64,000 nt of DNA. Origin: Pannonibacter indicus. GTDB lineage: Bacteria; Pseudomonadota; Alphaproteobacteria; Rhizobiales; Stappiaceae. The translations under genes were made by a program, and so were the position numbers. The stretch lies in contig NZ_LIPT01000008.1 in the NCBI RefSeq assembly GCF_001418225.1, positions 1 through 64,000 of the forward strand, written 5' to 3'. Positions 36,928-45,869 of the stretch are shown in pieces. The notes below the pieces were generated by a model. That model saw only the letters and a program-made list of their open reading frames with translations, was not told the origin of the DNA and made no database searches. Position 1 is the stretch's first letter. Each line of letters starts with the position of its first letter.

Positions 36928-37999
36928 GTGATCCCCTCCAAGCTCTTCATTCCCTTCCCCTTTGCTGCAGTCATGGTGCTGCTGATGCTCTTCGCCGGAT
37001 CGCTGCGCAGATCCGAAAGGGAAGGCCGCAACGTCCCTTTTCTGGCCCTGATCCTTCTGGCCGCGGCGCAATCGGTACTGCTGGGGTTGCGCTGGGGCTA
37101 CGGCATCGCGGTCCTCATGTATGCCCTGCCCGTGACAGCTGCTCTGGTGCCACCACTCGCCTATTGCGGCGTCGCCCGGCTGGTGCGCCGGAGCACACGT
37201 CCCTTGCTACAGCGGCTTGCGCTGCATGCTGCCCCGGCTTTCCTCATGGCCGTTATCGTGATCGCTCTCCCACAAGCCATTGACGTTTCGCTGATTTCCA
37301 TATTCCTCGGCTATGCAGCCGCAATCCTGCGGCTTACGCGCCAGGGCACGGATACACTTCGGTTTGCCACCTTTGAGGACGCATCCCGCGTCCACAAGGC
37401 CATCCTCTTCGCCGCCGTGGCATTGATCCTGTCAGCGCTGGTGGATAGTTACGTTGCTCTGGATTTCACCTGGCTCAACGGCCAGCACGCGATCAGCGTC
37501 ATCACTGGCGGGAACATAGGCGTTCTGATCGTTCTCGCCATCGCCGCCTCCGCCGCCAGCCATTCTCCGGTCGCCCCGCAAAACGGAAGAGCCGGCCCTC
37601 TCAGCCACCAGACAAGAGACCGCCAGCACCTCTGTGTCAGGCGCAGACACGGTGATTGCCGGCCGTGAGGTCATATCCAGCATCGAAGCCCTGATGCAGG
37701 CCCGCACGCTTTACCGGGACGCCAATCTCACTCTGGGCCGGCTGGCCCGGCGTGCCGGAATTCCCGCCCGGCAGATCTCCGGCGCGATCAACCGCACCAC
37801 CGGCAAGAACGTCTCGCAATATGTCAACGAGTTCCGCATCGCAGAGGCCTGCCAGCTTCTCCAAAGCACGGACAAGCCGGTGGCAGCCATCATGTTCGAA
37901 GCCGGGTTCCAGACCAAATCCAACTTCAACCGTGAATTCCGCCGTGTGACAGGCCTGAGCCCGGTGGAGTGGCGCCAGCAGAAGTCCGGCGCGGCCTGA
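36928..37999 (+). pseudogene. AraC-family regulator with membrane sensor domain, split by a frameshift
   Basis: The first frame encodes about seven hydrophobic segments (from MIPSKLFIPFPFAAVMVLLM to GGNIGVLIVLAIAASAAS). The second, from about 37600, encodes an AraC-type DNA-binding domain: LARRAGIPARQISGAIN, NVSQYVNEFRIAEACQLL and MFEAGFQTKSNFNREFRRVTG. Membrane-anchored AraC regulators of this layout are common in alphaproteobacteria. The linker reads on naturally (RKTEEPALSATRQE) if one base is removed around GCCCCGCAAAACGG at about 37574-37587; the total length is one base over a whole frame. A GTG at 37634 could start a separate DNA-binding fragment. Confidence 0.78.
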
Positions 38000-38090
38000 A
38001 ACTCTCCTATCAGGTCCTCGATCACGATCTGCACCCTCCCGGATCGTGTTCAAGGTCGAGCCGATGGGCTGACGGCGCCAGTCTGGCCAC

Positions 38091-38714
38091 ATGACCAGCC
38101 TGACAGACAATAACCGCCAGCTCGCCGGGACGCTGCGGTCTCTCTCCCTCCCCGATCCCGCGCCCGGCACGGAACAGCCGCAGCGCAAGCCGCGTCTTTT
38201 CCCCACATGGCTTCTGCTGACCGGCCTCGGCAGCGCCGCCCTTGCCATTGGGGTGGCAGCGCTCACCGGCACGGCTTCAGTCCCTGCCGCAACCGCAGTA
38301 TCGCAGCAGCAGGCGGCAGCACCCCTATCCCCGTCTCTTCCTCCAGCTCTCCTGTCGCGGGAGATCACCGGCTCGGGCCATGTCATTGCCCTGCAATCCG
38401 TCCCTGTCTTTGCCCGTTACGAGGGGCGGATCGAAAGCGTCAGCGTCACGCTCGGGTCTGAAGTCCGGGCCGGGGATGTGCTAGCCGTTCTCGCCGGCCC
38501 CGCCGCCCGCCTGCGCGGCTTTCAGGACCGGGAGACCAATGTCATCGCGGTCGCGGCAGTGGGTCCTGCCCGTGCTGCCGCCGTCAACGGACCGGAACTG
38601 GCGCTGACGCCCGCCCTCATCGCCAACCTGAACGAGAGCCGTGACAGTCTGCTGGCGGGCCGAGCGTTGGCCGAGGCGCAGGGCTGGGCGTTAGGCGGCG
38701 GCGGGCGTGCTTAA
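38091..38714 (+). pseudogene. Remnant of an ABC-exporter adaptor (HlyD/MacA-like)
   Basis: The first 140 residues look like the start of a periplasmic adaptor: cytoplasmic N-terminus, one membrane anchor (about 37-60), then a barrel-sandwich half, SGHVIALQSVPVFARYEGRI and VTLGSEVRAGDVLAVL. The coiled-coil hairpin and the remaining barrel that should follow are absent. Residues after about 145 resemble the periplasmic part of an FtsX-type permease (PELALTPALIANLNESRDSL) instead. This indicates a large internal deletion that removed the rest of the adaptor, the ATPase and most of the permease. Confidence 0.65.
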
Positions 38715-38925
38715 CACCATGTTCAGCGCCGTATCCAGCCGCTCCGGCGAAATCGCCACGCTGCGGGCCCTCGGTTTTGCCCGTTTGCCCGCCTTTCTTG
38801 CAGTCTGGATCGAGGCCATCTGCCTTGCGGGGCCCGGCGTCGCCCTCAGCCATGCAGGCGGCGTCCTCCCGGCGCAGACCGCAGTCCGCCTCCCCCTGCA
38901 CAAGGCGCTGCGGCAGAGCAATTGA
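38707..38925 (+). pseudogene. Remnant of an FtsX/MacB-type ABC permease
   Basis: 72 codons that match only the C-terminal permease motif of FtsX-like proteins: LNTMFSAVSSRSGEIATLRALGF followed by LPAFLAVWIEAICLAG. The rest of the permease is missing and the tail has no membrane character. It overlaps the adaptor remnant by eight bases in another frame. Together they represent a deleted MacAB-like exporter operon. Confidence 0.7.
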
Positions 38926-39083
38926 ACTGGACCGTCAGAAACAGCACAAATGCCGCAGAAGCTTCTTCCCATTTGCGTTTACGCTTCCCATAACCTTCCA
39001 TAAGGCTGAACCGGGCCCGGCAGGTGCCCGCCCTGGCTGCATCACCGCAGCGGCCGGAAGATTGCCTCATGTTTGGAGAAGTC

Positions 39084-39437
39084 ATGAAAATGTTGAACAG
39101 ATCCACGCTCACCGCACTGGTCCTCGTGATCGGGCAATCGGCTGCCATGGCGCAGGGCAGTTTTCTGGAGCATCTTCTGCTGTCCCCGACCCGCACCCCG
39201 GGGGACGTCCCGGAGACCTATGGCACGGCTTATGACTGCCGTCCGCTGAAAGCCGCCAATCAGACGGCAGGCGTCTGGCGCGGCCTGATCGGTGGTCAGG
39301 TCTGGCCAGACGCGAAAAAGACGAGTCCGGTCAGCCGTGAAGGCTGTTTCCGGACACAGCAGGACTGCCAGGCCTTCCTCAACGTGATGAGCGGCTATAT
39401 CGACTTCGTCTATTCGCGGGAATGCAAGCGGCTGTAA
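39084..39437 (+). CDS. Small exported protein of unknown function
   Basis: 117 residues from the ATG at 39084 with a signal peptide (MKMLNRSTLTALVLVIGQSAAMA). The mature part is about 95 residues and holds four Cys (YDCRPLK, EGCFRTQQDCQ, SRECKRL) that could form two disulfides. I do not recognise the family. A strong hairpin follows 18 bases after the stop, so it is a single-gene unit. Confidence 0.65.
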   Translation: MKMLNRSTLTALVLVIGQSAAMAQGSFLEHLLLSPTRTPGDVPETYGTAYDCRPLKAANQTAGVWRGLIGGQVWPDAKKTSPVSREGCFRTQQDCQAFLNVMSGYIDFVYSRECKRL

Positions 39438-39455
39438 CGACATCCTCTAGATGCA

Positions 39456-39489
39456 AGAAAGCCGGAGTATGGGGCTGCTCCGGCTTTCT
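39456..39489 (+). terminator. Terminator after the small exported-protein gene
   Basis: Perfect 12-bp stem AGAAAGCCGGAG with CTCCGGCTTTCT and a ten-base loop, between convergent genes. Confidence 0.75.
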
Positions 39490-39512
39490 GTCTGCGGGAT
39501 CATTGCAGGGGG

Positions 39513-39713
39513 TCAGTTTGCCCTGCAGGTCTTGATCCCGAACAGCGTATAGGCAGGGCACCAGCCCACCAGTGCAACCACTGCCGGAATGACGCCGAAC
39601 CAGCCGATCCACTTCCAGCTGATGTCAGCCGGTCCGAAAAGCGCGAAACCAATCAGTGCAATCCCTATCAGGAAGCGGATGGCCCGGTCGAGGGTTCCCA
39701 TGTTCACAGTCAT
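39513..39713 (-). CDS. DUF2892 (YgaP-like) inner-membrane protein
   Basis: 66 residues with the family pattern MGTLDRAIRFLIGIALIG, two membrane segments, and VGWCPAYTLFGIKTC at the end. Small proteins of this type are found alone or fused to rhodanese (YgaP). A CRP/FNR-like palindrome lies about 80 bases upstream and a Crp/Fnr regulator gene is the upstream neighbour, suggesting control by that regulator. A second ATG four codons downstream is possible. Confidence 0.88.
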   Translation of the reverse strand: MTVNMGTLDRAIRFLIGIALIGFALFGPADISWKWIGWFGVIPAVVALVGWCPAYTLFGIKTCRAN

Positions 39714-39791
39714 ATCCCGTCCCCTTGGCTCAAGGCTTGTCCGGACTGTCCGGACGGTGAGACGATCCTAGCGCCAGTGGGACACCCCGTC

Positions 39792-39806
39792 TGTGACATG
39801 GTCACA
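39792..39806 (-). promoter_or_regulatory. CRP/FNR-like operator upstream of the DUF2892 gene
   Basis: Perfect 6-bp inverted repeat TGTGAC-ATG-GTCACA. A second GC-rich element with two GTCCGGAC units lies at about 39737-39755. Both fall between the regulator gene and the DUF2892 gene. Confidence 0.55.
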
Positions 39807-39847
39807 AACAAAACCCGGCAGCGTAGTTGCACTTACTTCTCGCCCGC

Positions 39848-40531
39848 TCAGCCCGCATCGGCGATCCGGCGAAGCGCCGCAGCGTCAAGCAGCCGCACCT
39901 CACCGCGCCCCTGCGCAATATGGCCGGCCTCTGCCCAACGCCCCAGCAGCCGGGCGATTACCTCGCGGGCGCTGCCGGTTTCTGCGGCAAGGGCAGCCTG
40001 TGTCAGGTGAATTTCTCCTCCGTCTCCGGCCAGTTCCAGTAGCAGCCGCGCCAGCCGCGCGTCCAGCCGGTGAAACATGGTGTCTTCCATCTTCCGCAGA
40101 ATGCTGGCAAGGCGGAGGCTGAAGCCCTGAAAGATGCGCTTGCGGAAAACCGGCTCGCTGTCGAGCAGCCGCGCCACCACCCCGGCCGGGATCATGAAGG
40201 CCTGGCAGGCCGTTTCGGTGATGCCCGACGCGGCATAAGGCTCTTCACCCAGCAGGCAGGATGTGGTCAGCACACAGCTCTCACCGGCAGCAACGCGGTA
40301 CAAGAGGATTTCCCGGCCTGTATCGGATGTCATCAGCACGCGGATGCTGCCGGAGGTGAGCACCAGCCAGCCCGGACAGGCCTGTCCGGGCGCAAAGACT
40401 TCGATTCCAGCCGGAATGGCCATCTGCCGCAGGGCCTGCTCAACGGTCCGGCGCCCGGCCTCGGAGAGATCCGAAAGCCCCATCAGGCGCAGCGCCTCCT
40501 CAAAATTGCTGCCTGCAATCTGTCCGCTCAT
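39848..40531 (-). CDS. Crp/Fnr-family transcriptional regulator
   Basis: 227 residues: an N-terminal cyclic-nucleotide-binding-type beta-barrel (GWLVLTSGSIRVLMTSDTGR, ILLYRVAAGESCVLTTSCLLG), a long dimerisation helix, and a C-terminal helix-turn-helix (LTQAALAAETGSAREVIARLLGRW). The N-terminal Cys cluster of FNR is absent, so an oxygen-sensing iron-sulfur centre is unlikely. Cys residues in the barrel (ESCVLTTSC) could be redox-active, which is inference. It probably controls the downstream DUF2892 gene through the palindrome there. Confidence 0.9.
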   Translation of the reverse strand: MSGQIAGSNFEEALRLMGLSDLSEAGRRTVEQALRQMAIPAGIEVFAPGQACPGWLVLTSGSIRVLMTSDTGREILLYRVAAGESCVLTTSCLLGEEPYAASGITETACQAFMIPAGVVARLLDSEPVFRKRIFQGFSLRLASILRKMEDTMFHRLDARLARLLLELAGDGGEIHLTQAALAAETGSAREVIARLLGRWAEAGHIAQGRGEVRLLDAAALRRIADAG

Positions 40532-40616
40532 GCCCCTGCTCCGCCTCCCTGTAATCGCTGCCAGTCTAGCGGCAGCGGATGAGGACAGGCCAGTGAGGAA
40601 GACTGCGGCCTTTCTC

Positions 40617-41534
40617 CTACTGGCCCTGCGCGTGGGCGGGAATGGCCTTCAGATAGGCGGCAATGGCCTCCCGGTCTTCCGCCGTCAGCCGGGCCATGTT
40701 CTCCTGCACGGCCACCATTTCCCCGCCAACGGAGTCATAGGAAGGCGTGAAGCCGCTTTCGAGGTAATAGGCGATGTCCGAAGCAGACCAGCCGCCGATC
40801 CCGCCCTCTCCGCCGGTGATATTGGGAATCCGGCCTTCGCCAACCGGCGCCTTTGCCCCCGCAAGCCACTGATCCAGCTTCAGGCCACCCGCCATGTCCC
40901 GGGGCGTGTGGCATTCGCCGCAGTGGCCCGGCCCTTCCACCAGATACTGGCCGCGCTGCAGCTGCTCGTCGATCCTCTGCAGCACCACGGCCGGACCCGG
41001 ATCGAGATACATGAGCTTCCACAGCCCCAGCCCCCGCCGCAGGGTGAAGGGAAAGGCGAGCTCATGGCCGGGCGCAACACCCTGCACTGGCTCCAGGGTC
41101 TTCAGGAAGGCGAAGAGATCGGAGATGTCCTGATCCTTCATGCGGGCATAGGATGTGTAAGGAAAGGCGGGGTAGTAATGCTCTCCCTCGGGCGAAATTC
41201 CAGCCAGCATGGCATTGGCAAAGTCCGGCAGCGTCCAGCTGCCGATGCCCGTTTCAATGTCCGGTGAGATATTCGGGGCAACGAAAACGCCGAAAGGTGT
41301 TTCCAGCCTCATGCCGCCGCCCAGCTTCAGCTTGTCCTGTCCTGATGCGCCCGGCGCGGCGTGGCAGGAGGCGCAGCCTCCCGCCCAGAACATCGCTTCC
41401 CCCCGCCCGGCATTGCCTTCCGGCAGGGCTGCGAGCCGCGCGGGCTCAATCGAGGCGGGCGCAGTCAGAGCCCAGAAACCCAATCCACCCGCCCCCAATA
41501 CGAGGGCACCGGCAAGAGCCAGTTTCTTCAGCAT
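40617..41534 (-). CDS. Diheme c-type cytochrome
   Basis: 305 residues with an N-terminal membrane anchor or signal (KLALAGALVLGAGGLGFWAL) and two heme-binding sites, CASCH (about residue 55) and CGECH (about 200). Downstream Met residues could be axial ligands. The architecture resembles diheme cytochromes of alcohol and aldehyde dehydrogenase complexes or electron carriers to terminal oxidases. It lies 24 bases after the cytochrome c' gene, so both form one operon. No dehydrogenase subunit is adjacent. Confidence 0.9.
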   Translation of the reverse strand: MLKKLALAGALVLGAGGLGFWALTAPASIEPARLAALPEGNAGRGEAMFWAGGCASCHAAPGASGQDKLKLGGGMRLETPFGVFVAPNISPDIETGIGSWTLPDFANAMLAGISPEGEHYYPAFPYTSYARMKDQDISDLFAFLKTLEPVQGVAPGHELAFPFTLRRGLGLWKLMYLDPGPAVVLQRIDEQLQRGQYLVEGPGHCGECHTPRDMAGGLKLDQWLAGAKAPVGEGRIPNITGGEGGIGGWSASDIAYYLESGFTPSYDSVGGEMVAVQENMARLTAEDREAIAAYLKAIPAHAQGQ

Positions 41535-41558
41535 CGGACCACGCCTTCCATGTCTTGC

Positions 41559-42008
41559 TTATCTCTGCACCCGGTAAGCCTCATGGCAGGACCGGCAACT
41601 GGCCATCACCGGCCCCATTGCGGTCTTGAAGGCCTCCACATCGGCCGGGCCATCCTTGCCAGAGGCCTGAGCTGCCGCGCCCGCAACCTCGGAAAATTTG
41701 GCAAGCGCAGCTTCAAAGCCAGCTGCATCCTCCCAGATCTTCGGGCTGGCGGAAGAGCCTTCCGCATTCTGTGTGCCGTCGGGATAGAACGCACCAAGAG
41801 CATTGGCGGCTGCATTCATCGAAGCGATCACCGCCTTGCCCGCTGCCGGGCTGTAGGCGATGTCGCCCTTCATCATCGCACCGGCAAGACCGGCATTGGC
41901 AGCCACGGACTGCATGATGGCCTTGCGGGTCGCGACAGGGTCACCGGCAGCCGATGCCGCAGTCAGGGTTACGGCCAGCAAGGCGCCGGCCAAAAAATAT
42001 TTGCGCAT
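41559..42008 (-). CDS. Cytochrome c'
   Basis: 149 residues from the ATG at 42008 with a signal peptide (MRKYFLAGALLAVTLTAASA). The mature protein is a four-helix bundle with the heme site at its very end, MASCRSCHEAYRVQR, the hallmark of class II cytochrome c'. Family members bind NO and CO in the periplasm and protect against nitrosative stress. An ATG 11 codons upstream is less likely because the signal would be internal. First gene of the operon with the diheme cytochrome. Confidence 0.93.
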   Translation of the reverse strand: MRKYFLAGALLAVTLTAASAAGDPVATRKAIMQSVAANAGLAGAMMKGDIAYSPAAGKAVIASMNAAANALGAFYPDGTQNAEGSSASPKIWEDAAGFEAALAKFSEVAGAAAQASGKDGPADVEAFKTAMGPVMASCRSCHEAYRVQR

Positions 42009-42344
42009 CAAAGTCTCCCTCAAAAGAGCCGGCCGCGTCACTGGCCGGTGCGCCCATTCAGACCCGAGTGCGCCGCAAAACTGAAATCACGGACGCGTGA
42101 GAGCTGCTGATCCACACAAGACAAGGCTATAGATAGATAGAAAGTGGCGCCGCAGTTCGCCGTTCAGAGGCTGCCGATGAGCGTACCGATGGCCGTCCCT
42201 ATTGCTGATGATGACGGCAAGGTCCACAAAGCCTTGGCCAATTGAACTGCCACTGGTCTGCCCGGCCGTCTCATCCACTTGCAGGGCTTCGCCGGACGGT
42301 AAAGCTGGCTTAGTGTCGGCTCACCAGCCAGCCGGAGCCCTTCC
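42009..42344. promoter_or_regulatory. Divergent region between cytochrome c' and the MFS gene
   Basis: About 335 bases without a recognisable gene. A short tandem TAGA run at 42130-42144 is the only simple repeat. Promoters for both directions must lie here but no clear boxes were identified. Confidence 0.35.
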
Positions 42345-43514
42345 GTGACCACTTCTATGCCATCAGCAGCCTCCCCCGTCCGCCTTGCTCTCGGCGGCCT
42401 TCTGTCGCTGGCTGCGGCCATGGGCATCGGGCGCTTCGTCTACACACCCGTGCTGCCTTTCATGATCGCTCAGGTGCCCCTCAGCAAAGCTGACGGCGGG
42501 CTCATCGCTTCGGCCAATTTCCTCGGCTATTTGGTGGGGGCGCTTGCGGCCTCCTCCGGCTCCCTGCCCGGCAGCCGCCGCATGTGGTTCATCGGCTCGC
42601 TCATTGCCAGCTCTGTCCTTTCCTTCGCCATGGCCTGGACGGACAGCATCCCGGTGTTCATGCTGCTGCGGTTTCTGGCGGGCCTTGCCAGCGCCTTTGC
42701 CTTCGTCTTCTCGGCAGCACTCATCCTCGACCGGCTGGCGCAGGCCGGACGGCCTGGCTTGTCAGCACTCTATTTCTCGGGTGTTGGCGCAGGGATTGCT
42801 GGCTCCGCCCTCATCGTCTCCGGCCTGGCCGCATTGGGCGCAGACTGGCAGGGCCTGTGGACGGGCTGCGGCGTCATCAGTCTGGCCCTGACGGTCCTGA
42901 TCGCATGGATGGTTCCCGGCGCCACCGAAACAGCACCGCCCGCGCCCGCGAAAACCGGCCCCCGCCGCCTGCCCGCCGGGCTGCCGCAGCTGATCGCCGC
43001 CTACGGCCTGTTCGGCATCGGTTATGTGGTGACGGCAACCTTCATCGCCGTGATTGCCCGCTCCGATCCAGCGCTGGTAATGGCCGAACCCTATCTCTGG
43101 CTGATCGTCGGCCTTGCGGCTGCACCGTCCATTTTCATCTGGAACCGGATCGCCGCCCGCATGGGCGTGCCCCGCGCCTATGCGCTCGCCTGTGTCATTG
43201 AGGCTTGCGGCGTTGCACTCAGCGTCACCGCAACTGGCCCTGCCGGCATTCTGCTCGCGGCTTTTCTGCTCGGCATAACCTTCATGGGCATCACCGCGCT
43301 GGGGCTCATCGAAGCCCGGCGCCTGTCCACGGGCGATCCGCGCCGCACCATCGCGCTGATGACGGCCAGCTTCGGCCTTGGCCAGATGCTGGGGCCAAGC
43401 CTTGCGGGCTTTGCCGCAGGCAGTACGGGCAGCTTTGCCCTGCCCTCGGCAGGTGCCGCCATCTGCCTGCTGCTGGCCGCCGGACTGGTGCTTGTGCCCG
43501 CCCGGCAGCAGTGA
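42345..43514 (+). CDS. MFS transporter, YbfB/YjiJ family
   Basis: 389 residues, twelve predicted membrane helices. The N-terminal motif LRLALGG-type sequence SPVRLALGGLLSLAAAMGIG followed by RFVYTPVLPFM, and GGLIASANFLGYLVGAL, are characteristic of the YbfB/YjiJ group of major facilitator transporters. Substrate unknown. Starts at GTG with CCGGAG eight bases upstream; an ATG four codons later is an alternative. It stops 12 bases before the convergent aminotransferase. Confidence 0.88.
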   Translation: MTTSMPSAASPVRLALGGLLSLAAAMGIGRFVYTPVLPFMIAQVPLSKADGGLIASANFLGYLVGALAASSGSLPGSRRMWFIGSLIASSVLSFAMAWTDSIPVFMLLRFLAGLASAFAFVFSAALILDRLAQAGRPGLSALYFSGVGAGIAGSALIVSGLAALGADWQGLWTGCGVISLALTVLIAWMVPGATETAPPAPAKTGPRRLPAGLPQLIAAYGLFGIGYVVTATFIAVIARSDPALVMAEPYLWLIVGLAAAPSIFIWNRIAARMGVPRAYALACVIEACGVALSVTATGPAGILLAAFLLGITFMGITALGLIEARRLSTGDPRRTIALMTASFGLGQMLGPSLAGFAAGSTGSFALPSAGAAICLLLAAGLVLVPARQQ

Positions 43515-43526
43515 TCAGCCGAAACC

Positions 43527-44384
43527 TCAGCCGTGGGCGAAGTCCCAATAGAGTTCCCGCGCCTTGGCCGCCACCGGTCCCGGCTGCAGGCTGCGCTCCT
43601 CGATGCGGTTCACCGGCACCACCTTGGAATAGTTGCCGGTGGAGAAGATCTCGTCCGCCTCCTGAAACTCACGGTAACCAATGGTGCGCTCATGCACCGC
43701 ATGGCCCGCCTTGCGCAGCAGCTGGATCACCCGCTGGCGCGTGATGCCATTGAGGAACGTGCCGTTGGGCGCCGGCGTATGCACCGCTCCGTCCTTGACC
43801 ATGAAGATATTGGCGCTGGTCAGCTCGGCCACATTGCCCAGCATGTCTAGCACCACCGCATTGTCAAAGCCACGGCCCTTGGCTTCGGCCATGGCGCGGG
43901 CGTTGTTGGGATAAAGGCAGCCCGCCTTGGCATTCACCGGCATGGTTTCCATGGTCGGGCGGCGGAACGGCGACAGGGTGATGGAGAAGGAGGCACCGGC
44001 AGGCGCCATCGGCGCCTCGAACAGGCACAGGCAGAACCGGGTGCTCTCCGGATCGCCCACGATCACCCCCGGCCCGTCGCTTTCCGCCCAATACATCGGC
44101 TTGATGTAAACGGCGCTGCCCGGCTTGAACTTGGTGACGCCCTCACGGGTCATTTCGATCATCTCGCCCGCGCTGACGGTCGGCTTCAGGCCGAGAGCCA
44201 CGGCCGAATCATTCACGCGCTGGCAATGCAGGTCGAGATCCGGTGTCACACCCTCGAAGAACCGGGCCCCGTCAAAGACCGAAGATCCCAGCCAGGCCGC
44301 ATGGGTGCGCGGCCCCATCAGCGGCGGATTGCCCTCATGCCAGGCGCCATCCACATAGGTCCAGGTCTCACTCCAGCCGCTCAT
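43527..44384 (-). CDS. ilvE: Class IV aminotransferase (branched-chain amino-acid aminotransferase-like)
   Basis: 285 residues of the pyridoxal-phosphate fold type IV family. Visible motifs are SSVFDGARFFEG near the N-terminus, the probable PLP-binding Lys in VNAKAGCLYPNNARAMAEAKGRGF, NVAELTSANIFMVKDG and LNGITRQRVIQLLR. These match branched-chain aminotransferases, which interconvert Leu/Ile/Val and their 2-oxo acids, but D-amino-acid transaminases share the fold. The gene is monocistronic and convergent with the MFS gene. Confidence 0.85.
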   Translation of the reverse strand: MSGWSETWTYVDGAWHEGNPPLMGPRTHAAWLGSSVFDGARFFEGVTPDLDLHCQRVNDSAVALGLKPTVSAGEMIEMTREGVTKFKPGSAVYIKPMYWAESDGPGVIVGDPESTRFCLCLFEAPMAPAGASFSITLSPFRRPTMETMPVNAKAGCLYPNNARAMAEAKGRGFDNAVVLDMLGNVAELTSANIFMVKDGAVHTPAPNGTFLNGITRQRVIQLLRKAGHAVHERTIGYREFQEADEIFSTGNYSKVVPVNRIEERSLQPGPVAAKARELYWDFAHG

Positions 44385-44667
44385 CTTGCGCGTCCTCCGC
44401 TGTATTTTTCACTGCCAGCGAACAAACGCCCGGAAAAAGGCAAGGTCAACCGTTTGACGCCCTTCACCCGAAAATCGGAAGACTTGCTCCGGCAAGGCCG
44501 CACCCGGACAGGCTCTCATTCCTGAAAAGCGCTCTTGCAGGAAAATTGATCCGCACAACTATCTGCACTGTCTGCTTCCCGGCTCACAAAGCCTTTGATC
44601 TTTCAAAGATTCCGCCTGATCCTCCATCTGCCCGCCCCTCGCTCAGGCGCCATCCGGAGGACTGACC

Positions 44668-45279
44668 ATGGACCTCTCCACGCTTCTTGCCTTTGCTGCC
44701 GCCTTCTTCGTCTTTGCCGCCAGCCCCGGCCCGGACAACATGACCATCATCGCCCGCACCCTGTCGCATGGGGCCGCATCCGGCCTTGCCTATGGGGCAG
44801 GCACCGTGGCGGGCATCCTCATCTTCCTCTGCCTTGCCGCTTTCGGCCTGTCGCTGCTGGCCTCGGAAATGGGCACGGCCATGACCGTGCTGCGCTATGC
44901 CGGTGCCCTCTGGCTGATCTGGACGGGCATCCGCCTGTGGACGGCGGAGCCTGTGGTGCCGGCCCTGCAAACCACCGGCAGCGGCAATCTCTTGTCTGAC
45001 TTCGCCACCGGCATTGCCCTCAATCTCGGCAATCCGAAGATGCCGCTGTTTTATGTGGCGCTTCTGCCCAATGTGGCCGGAACCGTCCTCACTCCCTTGA
45101 GTGTGCTGGAACTTGCCGCCGTCATTCTGGCGGTTGAAGTAGTGGTCATCGGCGGTCATGTTCTCATGGCCATGCGTGCCCGCCGCCTGCTGCGCAGCCC
45201 TGCCGTTGTGCGCCGGGTCAACCGCACCGCCGGAGCCGTCATAGCCGGAACGGGCGCCACGCTCATCGTTACCCGCTGA
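44668..45279 (+). CDS. LysE/RhtB-family amino-acid exporter
   Basis: 203 residues with about six membrane helices. The family signature ASPGPDNMTIIARTLSHGAASGL lies at residues 17-40, and NLGNPKMPLFYVALLP in the middle. Members export amino acids such as threonine, homoserine or lysine. RBS GGAGG is visible before the ATG. The stop abuts the VOC gene 26 bases ahead, suggesting a two-gene unit. Confidence 0.88.
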   Translation: MDLSTLLAFAAAFFVFAASPGPDNMTIIARTLSHGAASGLAYGAGTVAGILIFLCLAAFGLSLLASEMGTAMTVLRYAGALWLIWTGIRLWTAEPVVPALQTTGSGNLLSDFATGIALNLGNPKMPLFYVALLPNVAGTVLTPLSVLELAAVILAVEVVVIGGHVLMAMRARRLLRSPAVVRRVNRTAGAVIAGTGATLIVTR

Positions 45280-45305
45280 TGCCTCCAGCCCAAGGAAGCC
45301 CGATC

Positions 45306-45731
45306 ATGGAACAGCGCCTTTCCCTCATCACCCTCGCCGTAGATGATCTGGCCGGAACCCGGCGCTTCTTCGAGGATGGGCTCGGCTGGACAGCTTCCTC
45401 CGAAAGCCAGGAAGGCATTGCCTTTTATCAGCTTCCCGGCCTTGCTCTTGCGCTCTATCCCCGCGCCTCGCTGGAAAAGGACATTGGCCGCCCCGTTCCG
45501 GAAGGTCTGGGTGCAATCTCGCTTGCCTGGAATGGCCGCAACGAGGCCGAGGTCGATGCGGCCTATGCACGGGCGCTGCGGGCTGGCGCTGAAGCCGTCG
45601 TGCCGCCGGAAAAGGCCTTCTGGGGCGGCTACACGGCCTATGTGCGCATTCCTGGCGGCCATCTTCTGGAAATCGCCTTCAACCCGTTCTGGTCCCTGGA
45701 TGAACACGGGGCCATCGTGCTGCCGGGCTGA
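45306..45731 (+). CDS. VOC-family (glyoxalase/bleomycin-resistance fold) protein
   Basis: 141 residues from the ATG at 45306 (MEQRLSLITLAVDDLAGTRR). Two beta-alpha-beta-beta-beta units are seen: FFEDGLGWTASSESQEGIAF in the first and AYVRIPGGHLLEIAFNPFW ending the second, with the Glu of LLEIAFNPF a likely metal ligand. Members include lyases and antibiotic-resistance proteins. The substrate is not evident. It follows the LysE-type exporter. Confidence 0.85.
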   Translation: MEQRLSLITLAVDDLAGTRRFFEDGLGWTASSESQEGIAFYQLPGLALALYPRASLEKDIGRPVPEGLGAISLAWNGRNEAEVDAAYARALRAGAEAVVPPEKAFWGGYTAYVRIPGGHLLEIAFNPFWSLDEHGAIVLPG

Positions 45732-45869
45732 ACGGCGCAGCAAATCGTTGACACAGCTTGCATATGCCTATCGTCCTGATTGCATCCCGGCAAATGATCG
45801 GCATATGTTCGGACGCTGTTCAGGAAAGCTGACGGCGGATCTTGTCCTGCGACCCCACGGAGCATCCCG

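Noticed and set aside
38000-38090. Inverted GATCC/GGATC-like pieces as a terminator between AraC and adaptor remnants
   Set aside because: Stem too short and interrupted; not supported.
42130-42144. Short TAGA tandem run as a contingency repeat
   Set aside because: Only about three units, outside any gene start; too short to argue for phase variation.
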